A stretch of 42,052 nt of DNA from a virus. The stretch's first letter is position 1; every line of letters begins with the position of its first letter. A program made the position numbers and the translations under genes. The DNA lies in IMG/VR virus record IMGVR_UViG_3300047629_000038, positions 1-42,052 of that record. One strand, written 5' to 3'. The notes beneath the pieces are model-generated. The model was not told the origin of the DNA and did not search any database. It was given only the letters and a program-made list of their open reading frames with translations. Shown piece by piece: positions 7,197 through 14,545 of the stretch.

Positions 7197-8128
7197 GCCC
7201 GCGTAGGCTGCTGGTACTCCTTCCGCTGCTGCTCTTTCTATGCGTGGTCGCGGGCTGCGGCCGGACGCCTCCTCCCTCTCCACGTCCTGGCGCGCCCGCG
7301 GCCACGACGAGTTTCTCGGTTTCTAAGAAACAAGGAAACGCCGAAGGGTGCATGGGGCCATGCCACCCGACGTTGAAGCTTGGCGTCACACCCAACGCCG
7401 GGGCACTTCGGCAGCGCATCCCCGACGTGAGCGAATACCAGCCCTGCGTGACGGGCCGTGTCCCGACGGTGATCCGCTTGTACGAAGCGGGCACCGACCG
7501 CCAGGACGCCCAGGCAGCGTGCAACGCGCGTCGGCTCCGGGCTGGGCATCTGTGGTTCGCGGGCTACAGCTTCCTGCGGCCCGGGAGTTGCACCCAGGAG
7601 GCTGACCGCACGGTGGCGATCGTCCGGGGGATCGGCGGCCTGAATGGCCCCGTGGTCGCCGATGCTGAGGTTCCGCTACCCGCGGGGTTCGTCAGATGCT
7701 TCCTGGGCCGGGTGCACCATGATGCCCCGTCGAGCCCGACGGGGACGTACACGAGCTGCGGCACCGTCTCGGAAGTCGTGCTGCCCCTGTGGGTCGCGAA
7801 CTATGGGGTGCAGTGGCCTTGCACACCGTTCGGAGACCCGTTTGAGGCGTGGCAGTTCTCGGCCGGCTCGTATTGCGGCGAGCGGTTCGTGACGGATTGC
7901 TCGCTGGACTTCGGGATCACGCGCCTGCGTCCCGCTCACCGCAAGCCTCCGCCAAAGCCGCGGCCACCCGCGGAGAAGCGCCGTCTTATCCGCTACTGGA
8001 CGGTCGAGCGCGCCGCGGTCTTGCACCGCTACCGCCTCTACTGCCGGGGTAGCAGCACGGGGCCGAAGTGCACCGCGTGGCGCCGGCTTGAGCACATCTT
8101 GTACCTCGATATACGGAGGGAGTCGTGA
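7193..8128 (+). CDS. GH25-type muramidase (endolysin) with lipoprotein signal
   Basis: A 311-residue protein. Residues 1-22 are a lipoprotein signal (RR, long hydrophobic stretch, lipobox VAGC with Cys22), followed by a Pro-rich linker. The GH25 lysozyme fold is seen from PDVSEYQ (Asp78) through VADAEV (Asp157/Glu159, the family's D-x-E acid pair), LWVANYG and EAWQFSAG...DFGI near residue 240. GH25 enzymes cut the MurNAc-GlcNAc bond of peptidoglycan. The C-terminal 65 residues are basic (PPPKPRPPAEKRR) and may bind wall polymer. An exported, lipid-anchored endolysin is unusual: it would reach the wall without a holin pore. Eight or more Cys suggest disulfides outside the cytoplasm. Confidence 0.75.
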   Translation: MSPRRLLVLLPLLLFLCVVAGCGRTPPPSPRPGAPAATTSFSVSKKQGNAEGCMGPCHPTLKLGVTPNAGALRQRIPDVSEYQPCVTGRVPTVIRLYEAGTDRQDAQAACNARRLRAGHLWFAGYSFLRPGSCTQEADRTVAIVRGIGGLNGPVVADAEVPLPAGFVRCFLGRVHHDAPSSPTGTYTSCGTVSEVVLPLWVANYGVQWPCTPFGDPFEAWQFSAGSYCGERFVTDCSLDFGITRLRPAHRKPPPKPRPPAEKRRLIRYWTVERAAVLHRYRLYCRGSSTGPKCTAWRRLEHILYLDIRRES

Positions 8129-8574
8129 TGGGCGAGTCGTGGCCGCAGGTCGGGCGCGAGCGCCGCGGCGGGGAGCCACCAACCGAGCTACAGCGAGCGG
8201 CGGTCGAATATGTGCGCAGCATGGAGGTTGGCCCTGTGGGTGATGGCTCCACGCATGCTGAAATCGAACAGGCCGTCCCTGGCATCACGCTTGACGAACT
8301 CAACGACTGCCTCAAGGCGGGCTGGTTGCGCCTGTCGTGGTGGGGTGTAATCGGCGGCGAGCCGAGCGGCGAGGCTGATTGCTGGTCGGGCGGCGACAAG
8401 CTGCCGCCAACGCCGGCTCAGGCAGAGCGGGAAGCCTATCGGCGCAACCATGCGCACGAGTGGCATGAGGCGGAAACGAAGGAACGCTTCGACCCCCCTT
8501 GGGAAGCATGCGAGTGTGGGGTGTGGCGGCCAGGCCCCCACGCTCCAGTCGCCGGTATCGAGGTTACGCCGTGA
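8128..8574 (+). CDS. Hypothetical protein after the muramidase
   Basis: A 148-residue soluble protein. ATG 8128 (or GTG 8125) overlaps the muramidase stop. Residues about 35-70 are helical with a helix-turn-helix-like spacing (STHAEIEQAVPGITLDELND, then LKAGWLRLSWW). The C-terminus contains PWEACECGVWRPGPH, a possible metal site. The family is not recognised. It is probably co-transcribed with the lysis genes. Confidence 0.5.
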   Translation: MGESWPQVGRERRGGEPPTELQRAAVEYVRSMEVGPVGDGSTHAEIEQAVPGITLDELNDCLKAGWLRLSWWGVIGGEPSGEADCWSGGDKLPPTPAQAEREAYRRNHAHEWHEAETKERFDPPWEACECGVWRPGPHAPVAGIEVTP

Positions 8575-8792
8575 TGCGGGGCACGCGGCTGCCCGACGCG
8601 ATGTTGGGCATTGCGGTACTCGCGGTGGTGGCGGCGCTGGTGCTACTGGGTTTCTGGCTGGCGCACCGGGTCGAGGAACGCGAGGCGTGCGGTGGAATCG
8701 GCATGAGTTTGTGCCAGGCGATCCGTGAAAGCGACTCGCGGGAATGCCGTGCCGGCGAAGGCTGCGGCCAGCCGTTGGAAGGAGAACCGTGA
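8574..8792 (+). CDS. Small membrane protein with Cys-rich tail
   Basis: A 72-residue protein; ATG 8574 overlaps the stop before it. Residues about 8-30 form a membrane helix (DAMLGIAVLAVVAALVLLGF), followed by a short tail with four Cys (EACGG, SLCQ, RECR, EGCG). The N-terminus RGTRLPD recurs as KGTRLPD at the start of the next gene, suggesting a local duplication of a gene start. The function is unknown; it could be a lysis-accessory membrane protein. Confidence 0.5.
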   Translation: MRGTRLPDAMLGIAVLAVVAALVLLGFWLAHRVEEREACGGIGMSLCQAIRESDSRECRAGEGCGQPLEGEP

Positions 8793-9007
8793 AGGGCACG
8801 CGACTACCCGACGGAGAGCCTCCGACGAAAGGAGACCTCGTGAAGTGTCCGCATTGTGGTGGCGCGGTGAAACTCGCGCCTGACGTAGAAGCCGAAGAGG
8901 TAAGCGCGGTGCTGCCGTTTCCCGTCATTCGTGATGAGCGGGGTCAGCTTGTGTTGCCGCCGCGTGAATACAAGACCGTCCGCCGCCCGGAAACCCTCGC
9001 GGCCTAA
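8789..9007 (+). CDS. Small zinc-ribbon-like protein
   Basis: A 72-residue protein from GTG 8789 (AAGGAG upstream, GTGA overlap). A second well-placed start, GTG 8840, also has AAGGAG and gives 55 residues beginning KCPHCGG. Only one C-x-x-C pair is present, so a full zinc ribbon would need a partner chain or other ligands. The remainder is acidic then basic (EYKTVRRPETLAA). No named family. Confidence 0.5.
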   Translation: MKGTRLPDGEPPTKGDLVKCPHCGGAVKLAPDVEAEEVSAVLPFPVIRDERGQLVLPPREYKTVRRPETLAA

Positions 9008-9022
9008 CCAAAGGAGAAGGAA

Positions 9023-9229
9023 ATGCCACTCTCATCGTTGCGGGCCGCTATTGCCGCGCTCGTTGTCGGCATTGGTAACACCGTCGTCGCCCTGGGCATC
9101 ATCGGTGTCGAACGGGCCACGACATTGGAGTCCACGATCGTCGGCGCGGTCGCGGCCGTGTTCGTGCTTGCTAACTCCATCATCCACCACGGGATCTCAG
9201 TGGGCACCAAGAGGGACGTGAGCCGATGA
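9023..9229 (+). CDS. Putative holin, two membrane helices
   Basis: A 68-residue protein with an AAAGGAGAAGGAA ribosome site before ATG 9023. Two hydrophobic helices (about residues 7-27 and 37-58: LRAAIAALVVGIGNTVVALG and IVGAVAAVFVLANSIIHHG) are joined by a short turn, with a charged C-terminus (GTKRDVSR). Size, topology and position between wall-active genes are those of class II holins. It would make pores in the inner membrane at lysis. Its stop overlaps the peptidase gene (ATGA). Confidence 0.6.
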   Translation: MPLSSLRAAIAALVVGIGNTVVALGIIGVERATTLESTIVGAVAAVFVLANSIIHHGISVGTKRDVSR

Positions 9230-10008
9230 GTGACCTTCTACTGCCCTCTTCCGCCAAGCACCGCTATGGGTGGCGCGCGTCGCTCCCCGGCCGCGGCGCG
9301 CTGCATCTCCTGCCGCACGCGGACACGACGGGCCTGCCGGTCCTACCGGAGGTGGACCCTCGAAGCAAGATGCCGCCGGTGTTCGACCAGGGCCAGTTGG
9401 GGTCGTGTACGGCGAACGCGACCGCGGCGTGCTTCCAGTACGACGCGATCCAGAACGGCCACGACTGCGGGCTGCTGTCCCGTCGTTGGGTGTATCACTT
9501 CGAGAAAGCGATCGAGGGCACTCTCGGCCAGGGCGATACGGGCGCCTATGGGCATGACGCGTTCAAAGTTGCCCAGCATGGCATCCCCAATGAGAGCCTG
9601 TGGCCGTATAGCGAAGACGTCGCCGCGGTCGAAGAGAAACCGCCCGATGTAGAGCCTCGTGCGTACAGGCTGGAGAAGCCCGTTCACGCTCTCCGCTACA
9701 GCGAAGAGGAACATAAGCAGGCCCTATCTAATGGCCAGACTATCGCGTTCGGCTTCACCGTCTACCGGGGCTTCGAGGAAACCTGGCAGCAGTCGGGTGT
9801 GATGCCCAGGCCTGACCCCGGCGAAGAAGCGCTCGGGGGGCATGAGGTACTGGAGTGCGGGTACCTGGAGGCGTACCCCGGCTACTTCCTTGTGCGCAAT
9901 TCGTGGGGGTCGTCTTGGGGGCTTGCTGGGTATTTCCTGATGCCCGCAGACATCCTGCTCAACGCGAGCTACGCGTCTGATTTCCGCACGATCGTGAGGC
10001 CAGCATGA
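9226..10008 (+). CDS. Papain-family (C1) cysteine peptidase
   Basis: A 260-residue protein. The papain active site is complete: oxyanion Gln in DQGQLGSC, catalytic Cys61, His206 in GGHEVLECGY, and Asn225 in FLVRNSWGSSWGLAGYF. A prodomain is absent or very short (about 40 residues), as in bacterial and phage C1 enzymes. No signal peptide is seen, so release would need the holin encoded just before it. It may cleave peptidoglycan cross-bridges, host proteins or virion proteins; the sequence does not decide. It overlaps the following PLD-like gene by ATGA, so the two probably act or are made together. Confidence 0.8.
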   Translation: MSDLLLPSSAKHRYGWRASLPGRGALHLLPHADTTGLPVLPEVDPRSKMPPVFDQGQLGSCTANATAACFQYDAIQNGHDCGLLSRRWVYHFEKAIEGTLGQGDTGAYGHDAFKVAQHGIPNESLWPYSEDVAAVEEKPPDVEPRAYRLEKPVHALRYSEEEHKQALSNGQTIAFGFTVYRGFEETWQQSGVMPRPDPGEEALGGHEVLECGYLEAYPGYFLVRNSWGSSWGLAGYFLMPADILLNASYASDFRTIVRPA

Positions 10009-10625
10009 GCGCGTCCACCCTCCAGACGTTTAGCCTCGACGACCTCGCGCAGTACACGAGCGAGGGCACGTTCTCGGCGAGCGACAGCCCGGACTCGCGG
10101 CTGTTCCTCGTCGGCCGCGATAACTGCCATGGGATACTCATGCACCTCTATACCCGGGTGTCGCTATCGATCGAGTCAACCATGTTCGGTTTCGACGACG
10201 ATGATCTGAACGAAGTGATCTGGTCGAAGGTGGAGGACCCGAATGTTGTGACGGAGTTCGTGCTTGACAAGTCGCAGTCCGGGGGGATACATGAGAAGAA
10301 GATCATTGCCTCGGACGTTGCAGCGGACCCCGTGAAGTTCGCGGCGGACTTCGTCATCACTACATCGGAAACCTCACAGATCGTTCATACTAAGGGTGGC
10401 ATCCTCGATGGCCTTGTCGGCTACGAGGGGAGTATGAACTGGAGTGCGTCGGGCGAGGGGACGGGGATTGGCCTGCATGGCGCGGCGAACGCCACGGGCT
10501 TCAAGGCGCAGGAGAACACGCTGATGGTCTTCGTCAACCCAATCCAGATCGCTAAGTTGGCCGCACGGATCAAGTATGCTGCGCTCGTCGGCCGTCAGCG
10601 GCAGGAAGCTAAGGTCGCCGCATAG
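10005..10625 (+). CDS. Phospholipase D/Nuc-like protein with one HKD motif
   Basis: A 206-residue protein. One HKD motif is present, HTKGGILD (His128, Lys130, Asp135), followed by GSMNWS (142-147), the G-S-x-N-x-S signature of the PLD superfamily. One motif per chain and a length near 200 residues match Nuc-type endonucleases, which work as dimers, and differ from two-motif lipases. The N-terminal half is less conserved. Substrate could be DNA, RNA or phospholipid. Placement in the lysis operon behind a C1 peptidase and holin favours membrane or host-DNA attack, but this is inference. Confidence 0.7.
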   Translation: MSASTLQTFSLDDLAQYTSEGTFSASDSPDSRLFLVGRDNCHGILMHLYTRVSLSIESTMFGFDDDDLNEVIWSKVEDPNVVTEFVLDKSQSGGIHEKKIIASDVAADPVKFAADFVITTSETSQIVHTKGGILDGLVGYEGSMNWSASGEGTGIGLHGAANATGFKAQENTLMVFVNPIQIAKLAARIKYAALVGRQRQEAKVAA

Positions 10626-10627
10626 CA

Positions 10628-10915
10628 GTGGGCGACCTCGATGGGCGTCGTCTCGCGTACGCCCGCGACCACTGCAAGCTGAGCCCGCTGGGGCAGTCGA
10701 TCGGCGAAGCGTTCCTCCAGGCGTATCTCCACGGGCCACTCCACCCCGAAGAGACCTATCTGCGAGCGTTCGAGCGGCTGCTCTACGCCCCCGAGGATTC
10801 CGAGGAGGCACGGGCCGCTCGTCGGGAGATGCGCGGGGCGTTCTTTGAGAGTGGTCGTCGTCGGCCGCGGCTGGATATCGAAGACGCGCTGAAGCACCGC
10901 GATCTGATGGTCTGA
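10628..10915 (+). CDS. Hypothetical protein, end of lysis operon
   Basis: A 95-residue helical, Arg/Glu-rich protein starting at GTG 10628, two bases after the PLD-like stop. Nothing points to a known family. It closes the rightward lysis run; a bidirectional hairpin follows at once. It could be an inhibitor or chaperone for the preceding enzymes, but no motif supports this. Confidence 0.45.
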   Translation: MGDLDGRRLAYARDHCKLSPLGQSIGEAFLQAYLHGPLHPEETYLRAFERLLYAPEDSEEARAARREMRGAFFESGRRRPRLDIEDALKHRDLMV

Positions 10916-10919
10916 GCCT

Positions 10920-10939
10920 CGCCTTCGGGCGGGAAGGCG
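10920..10939. terminator. Hairpin terminator between convergent genes
   Basis: CGCCTTC (10920-10926) pairs with GAAGGCG (10933-10939) around a 6-base loop, between the stop of the rightward gene at 10915 and the end of the leftward gene at 10942. No long T-run is present, as is usual in high-GC genomes. Confidence 0.5.
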
Positions 10940-10941
10940 CC

Positions 10942-11124
10942 TCAGCGCTTGCGGAGTGGCCAGATGCGTCGGAGTGCCCATCGGAGCCGCGGGAAACGTG
11001 GCGCTGGGTAGTCCGGGTGGAGCAGCCACGGGGGCACGTAGAGGTGAGCGAGCCAGTCGATCTCGAAGCGCCGCTTAGCCTCAGCGGCGAACTCCTCCTT
11101 AGGGAACAAGCCCCCATCCTGCAT
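10942..11124 (-). CDS. Small basic protein, opposite strand
   Basis: A 60-residue protein. On its strand TTTGAGGCCAC precedes the ATG at 11124, giving a usable ribosome site. It is Pro- and aromatic-rich with a strongly basic end (RLRWALRRIWPLRKR), possibly an amphipathic membrane-binding helix. No family is recognised. It is flanked by a terminator hairpin on its 3' side. Confidence 0.4.
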   Translation of the reverse strand: MQDGGLFPKEEFAAEAKRRFEIDWLAHLYVPPWLLHPDYPAPRFPRLRWALRRIWPLRKR

Positions 11125-11239
11125 GTGGCCTCAAAGAACGACATGCCGCTCGCCCGGTGCGCGGCCTCTGCCATGGGCACGCCCGGAACAGTGGTGAGCC
11201 TTGACCGTCCAGTCGGCATGACCGGAGTTTACCCGCCAT

Positions 11240-11743
11240 GTGGCGGAAGGCGTCGCAGTCCCGGACGCGGCCTGGGTACGTCTGCGACGTGCCGAACCTG
11301 AACGGAGGTCAGATGCAGTCCAACTACTCGCTTCCCTCATCGCCGCGCTCGCCTTCGGGCCGGCTCATAGTCTCCCTGGAGTCAAACTGCCCGTTCACGA
11401 TCATCCGCTGCGCATCGGGCATCGAAATCCTCGCAGCAGAACACACGGGAGGCCGCTGCGCGAGGCCATAGCGAGCTGGTACGGCCCTGGGGACTCTGGT
11501 GGCGATCTCGCGTGCGGCGGAGGCCCGCTGACGGGCAGCACGATGGGGGTCGCCAACCGGACGCTTCCCTGCGGTACCCCGGTCCGCGTCTGCCTCACGC
11601 CACGTGGCCGGTGTGTGAACGTGACCGTTGTCGATCGAGGCCCGTACGTCGCGGGCCGCGAATACGACCTCACCGAAGCGACCGCGCGAGCGATCTGGTT
11701 CCTCGCCGTGGGTGTGGGTCCGATCTGGGTGGGCGTGGGTTGA
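11240..11743 (+). CDS. RlpA-like double-psi beta-barrel protein, start in a different frame
   Basis: Residues about 75-167 form an RlpA-like barrel: ASWYGPGDSGG, TLPCGTPVRVCL, CVNVTVVDRGPYVAGREYDL, as in lytic transglycosylase-type wall proteins. Just before it the frame reads LLASLIAALAFGPAHS, a signal-peptide core. The best start, ATG 11313 with AACGGAGGT upstream, is in another frame; joining it to the signal peptide needs a -1 step near CTTCCC (about 11332-11337). The listed GTG at 11240 is only the longest open reading. So this is a programmed slip, a mutated gene or a sequence error. RlpA proteins act on denuded glycan in the wall. Confidence 0.6.
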   Translation: MAEGVAVPDAAWVRLRRAEPERRSDAVQLLASLIAALAFGPAHSLPGVKLPVHDHPLRIGHRNPRSRTHGRPLREAIASWYGPGDSGGDLACGGGPLTGSTMGVANRTLPCGTPVRVCLTPRGRCVNVTVVDRGPYVAGREYDLTEATARAIWFLAVGVGPIWVGVG

Positions 11744-12308
11744 GCGCGTCCCAGGTAGACTGCCACGGCTACTCCTTCCGAGTTGCCAGGGGCGCGGGGT
11801 CCACGCAGAAGTACAAGGTGCCCCGCGCCTCCCGCTATCCGGGGCGCCGTATAGACTCAACCCACACCCGCTCCTGGTCATGCTCCCTGCTCGTTGCTCC
11901 CAACGACGGGCAGGGAGCCACAGATTCCTCTTCGCCGACCGTTCGCGCTCTGGCGGGACCCTTGAAGGCCCTCAGCCGTTTTTGGCTGGGGGCCTTCTCT
12001 GCGTCTGGGTCTGCATGGGCTCGAAGCATGAGACGCAGATGAGCCGCCGCTCGCCCTCCCGCGCCTGGACGCCAGCCGGTATCGTCCAGCTTTCAAACTG
12101 AGACACTACCCGGGTTGCGGCCCACCGTGAACCCCAGCTCGGCCATGCCCTGGCGCAGCTCAGCTAGGAGGCTTTGGCGAAACCTGGATCACCGCTCATA
12201 GAGCGGGATCGTAGAGCACCCGGCGGGCGAGTACCCCAGGATCAGCCGATCCGTACCCCACGCCGGTCAGGGAGCCGTCGATTCGGGCGCGAATGGAGCG
12301 CGATCGGG
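11744..12308. other. Non-coding stretch with hairpins
   Basis: No convincing gene here. A TTG frame at 11740 coupled to the RlpA stop runs about 100 codons with no recognisable content. Structures seen: a 9-bp stem GGCGCGGGG/CCCCGCGCC at about 11791-11829, the terminator at 11964-11997, and a small stem CCGCTC-ATA-GAGCGG near 12191-12205. Confidence 0.4.
11964..11997. terminator. Strong hairpin terminator after the RlpA-like gene
   Basis: GAAGGCC CTCAGCC pairs with GGCTGGG GGCCTTC around a T-rich loop, about 14 pairs. It is the strongest stem downstream of the lysis/wall region and is likely its main terminator, possibly in both directions. Confidence 0.6.
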
Positions 12309-12348
12309 GCCTCTAACGGCGGTTTTTCCGTCCGGCCCGACCTGTAGT

Positions 12349-12370
12349 TTTTGGCTTAGATAAGCCAAAA
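12349..12370. repeat. Perfect inverted repeat before the IS transposase
   Basis: TTTTGGCTTA (12349-12358) and TAAGCCAAAA (12361-12370) are separated by GA. It could be an operator-type dyad or part of a terminator protecting the IS from read-through transcription. Confidence 0.5.
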
Positions 12371-12402
12371 GGACCCCCGCGCGGGTGGCACCGCCGGGGG
12401 CC
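12371..12402 (+). promoter_or_regulatory. GC-rich leader hairpin before the IS transposase
   Basis: GGACCCCCG pairs with CGGGGGCC. It is followed by TGGATCAGGAGTCGAAGCC just before TCC and the ATG at 12426. AGGAG lies 11 bases from the ATG and can pair with CTCC next to it. The leader at 16213-16270 has nearly the same layout. Confidence 0.45.
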
Positions 12403-12425
12403 TTGGATCAGGAGTCGAAGCCTCC

Positions 12426-13552
12426 ATGACCTCGCCAAACGTACCACGGCGATCCGTCGCCGCTGACCTCGCAGCGATCCTCAACTCCCCGGAGGTCGCA
12501 CGTCTCATCGATGACCTTCAGGAAACCCGCTTGACGGGCCGACCGGGCTACCCGATCCGCAGCATGGTGGCGATGATGCTCACCAAGAGCCTCTACGCGC
12601 TGCCGACGTGGACGCGCACTGTGGCGCTCGTACGGGAGCACCCCGCGCTTGCGGCGGGATCGCCCCGGACGGCGACGTTCCTTCCCATTGGGCGTGCTAC
12701 CGCTTCACGGCGAAGCTACGGGAGCACGTGACCGCGCTGGAGGAGTGCATCGCGTCCGTCATCCGGGCGCTCAAGAAGGCCAACCCGCTGCTCGGCTGGG
12801 ATGTGGCGATCGACGCCTCCGACATGCCCGCGTACGCGAACGGCCAGCGCTACAAGTACAAGGGTGGCCCGGAACGCGAGAAGTACAGCGACCCGGACGC
12901 CTCGTGGGGCCACCGCTCCGCCGTCTCGACGCGGAAGGGCGGCGGGTTCTACGGGTACCGCCTCCACATGGCGGTCTGTGCGAACACAGACCTCCCGCTC
13001 GCGTGGAAGGTGGAGACCGGGCGCATGAACGAAACCCCCACGGTCGCGCCGCTGCTCGACAAGCTGCACGCGCTCGGAATCGACCCGGAGACCTGCATGA
13101 TGGACGCCGGGTACGACAACGTAACCGTCTACGACGCTTGCGCCGAGCGAGAGATCGCCCCGGTGATCCCGCTCCGTGAAACCCCCGCCGTCAAGCGCGG
13201 CGACCACAAGCCGCCGTGCTGCAAGCACGGCGAGTGGCGGTTCGCCGGGGCCGACCACAAGCGCAAAGCGACCAAGTGGCGCTGCCCCGCCGGGGAGTGC
13301 AAGCCCGCATCCGTGTGGATCAAGTCTGACCGCCTCCATCCGTTGATCCCGCGCGAGACGCCGCGCTGGAAGGCTCTCTACCGGGGCCGTGCGTCCGTGG
13401 AGCGCGCCTTCGGCCGCGCCAAGAACGAATGGGCACTCGCGCCGCTCCGCGTGCGCAGGATCGAGCGGGTGCGGCTTCACGCCGACCTCACGATCCTGGC
13501 GCAGCTTGCTTGCGCGTTGCATCGGGCGCAGACGGTCGCGCAGGCGGCTTGA
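12426..13552 (+). pseudogene. IS transposase (DDE), interrupted by a frame change
   Basis: The N-terminal part reads from ATG 12426 (PGYPIRSMVAMMLTKSLYA... LVREHPALAA). The rest is in the -1 frame (DGDVPSHWACYRFTAKLREH to the end). The two joined give one continuous transposase of about 375 residues; the switch lies near 12650-12660 in GCGGCGGGATCG. Catalytic residues are visible: Asp in AIDASD, Asp in MDAGYDN, Glu in ASVERAFGRAKN. A Cys cluster (CCKHG, RCPAGEC) forms a zinc-type insertion. No classic A6G slip site is present, so a mutation or sequence error is as likely as programmed frameshifting. Confidence 0.75.
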
Positions 13553-13705
13553 TCGGCCTTTAGGGGCGACTGTTACGATGCCCGTCCGCTCCGGGCGGGA
13601 CATTCCAGTCTGCATCAAGTCGCTGCCGATATCGAACGAGATTCTGGCAGCCCCAGGGAGGGTAGCAACCAAGTAGAGCGAAACCCACGGCGAAAGGGGC
13701 CGATT

Positions 13706-13993
13706 GTGGGGAGCACGAGGAGAAACGGGAAGGCTGTAGCCGCTGCTAACGCCAAGGCGTCAGCCAAGGTGATCGCACGGCCACGCAAAGAAAAACAATC
13801 GCGCCCACAGAAGCAGCCCGAGACGTTGGGCCGGTGGACGCTGATCGCGTCAAGCGAGGCGACTGCCGCGCGTCTGGCGGCAGAGCCGAACACCACGGTC
13901 GTCCTCTCTGAGCAGGAGTCCGAGTGGCGGCGCTCCATAGAACGGAGCGCCCAGGATGACCCTCGCGCCTACCTGGAAAGCCTTTCGGACTGA
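13706..13993 (+). CDS. Hypothetical basic protein
   Basis: A 95-residue protein with start GTG 13706 after GGCGAAAGGGG. The first 45 residues are Lys/Arg/Ala-rich and probably disordered or nucleic-acid binding. The rest is acidic helical (VVLSEQESEWRRSIERSAQD). It overlaps the convergent GNAT gene by 25 bases. It lies just right of the IS, so its original promoter may have been displaced. The family is not recognised. Confidence 0.45.
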   Translation: MGSTRRNGKAVAAANAKASAKVIARPRKEKQSRPQKQPETLGRWTLIASSEATAARLAAEPNTTVVLSEQESEWRRSIERSAQDDPRAYLESLSD

Positions 13994-14427
13994 CGGCCCG
14001 TCGCGGACGCAAGGTATAGCTCTGGGTCGAGGCCCGGTGGACGGAATCGGATGATGTCGTGTTTCGCTATGGGCGTTCGCGTGGCGTAGCCGTGCTGGCG
14101 GAAAAGACGGTGGCTTTTCTTGTTGAACGGGGCGATGTAGACCCACGCGGCTGGCATCTGGTCGTTTGGGGCCTCGGCTCTGATCTGTCGCAACGCTCCC
14201 ATCATCAGCGTGTTGCTTAGCCAGGTGCCATCCCCGAGTTTCCCGCCACGGTAGTCCTGGGTGAGCCCGATCGTATGGATATAGATATCGTTGGGGAGCA
14301 CCATGTCTGCGGACGGGAGGGGTCTCGGGTACCACGCACAAACGCCGGCCGTGTGGCCCTCGTGTCTCATTGCGACCACGGTCAGCCCAGGTGCGACGAA
14401 CTTCCGAAGACAGAGGTCAGCGACCAT
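13969..14427 (-). CDS. GNAT-type N-acetyltransferase
   Basis: A 152-residue protein. The GNAT fold is suggested by a beta strand IYIHTIGLTQDYRGGKLGDG (strand 4 plus acetyl-CoA loop with R-G-G-K-L-G), the helix TWLSNTLMMGALRQI, and VYIAPFNKKSHRLFRQHGY, the typical N-x-x-S/A-x-x-L/F-Y end of the domain. It would transfer acetyl from acetyl-CoA to an amine on a small molecule or protein. It is the last gene of the leftward XRE operon. GNAT proteins in such places can alter host proteins or act as toxins; nothing here decides. Confidence 0.65.
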   Translation of the reverse strand: MVADLCLRKFVAPGLTVVAMRHEGHTAGVCAWYPRPLPSADMVLPNDIYIHTIGLTQDYRGGKLGDGTWLSNTLMMGALRQIRAEAPNDQMPAAWVYIAPFNKKSHRLFRQHGYATRTPIAKHDIIRFRPPGLDPELYLASATGRQSERLSR

Positions 14428-14545
14428 ACCCGTGACCTGCTTGTCGTATCTGTGCTGACCGCATGAACGCGAGGGCGTCGTGCAGATGGTCGGCCAGCGC
14501 CCAGAGCCGATTCACCTCGCGCTCCTCGACTGGTAGCTCACCCAT
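14417..14545 (-). CDS. 42-residue protein in the leftward operon
   Basis: Start ATG 14545 overlaps the stop of the preceding gene, and its stop lies inside the start of the GNAT gene. The sequence (ELPVEEREVNRLWALADHLH, then DALAFMRSAQ) is a plausible amphipathic helix pair. Tight coupling on both sides supports it as a real gene. No family is known. Confidence 0.5.
   Translation of the reverse strand: MGELPVEEREVNRLWALADHLHDALAFMRSAQIRQAGHGYGR

Larger units (their letters stand above)
12309..13567 (+). mobile_element. Insertion sequence of the IS5/IS1182-like DDE type (ends tentative)
   Basis: Around the transposase, GCCTCTAACGGC (12309-12320) and GCCTTTAGGGGC (13556-13567) are imperfect inverted repeats of each other, 10 of 12 matching. 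I see no clear target duplication, so the ends are only a suggestion. Size would be about 1.26 kb, normal for a one-gene IS. Confidence 0.4.

Noticed and set aside
11628-12101. Long frames downstream of the RlpA-like gene
   Set aside because: Arg/Ser/Pro composition typical of GC-rich non-coding DNA; contain the terminator stem; no conserved phrase.
13556-13579. Promoter TTGATC ... TACGAT right of the IS
   Set aside because: Spacer of 19 bases and poor -35; overlaps the proposed IS end.
12716-13672. 318-codon frame on the minus strand through the IS
   Set aside because: Antisense of a clear transposase; composition of a shadow frame.
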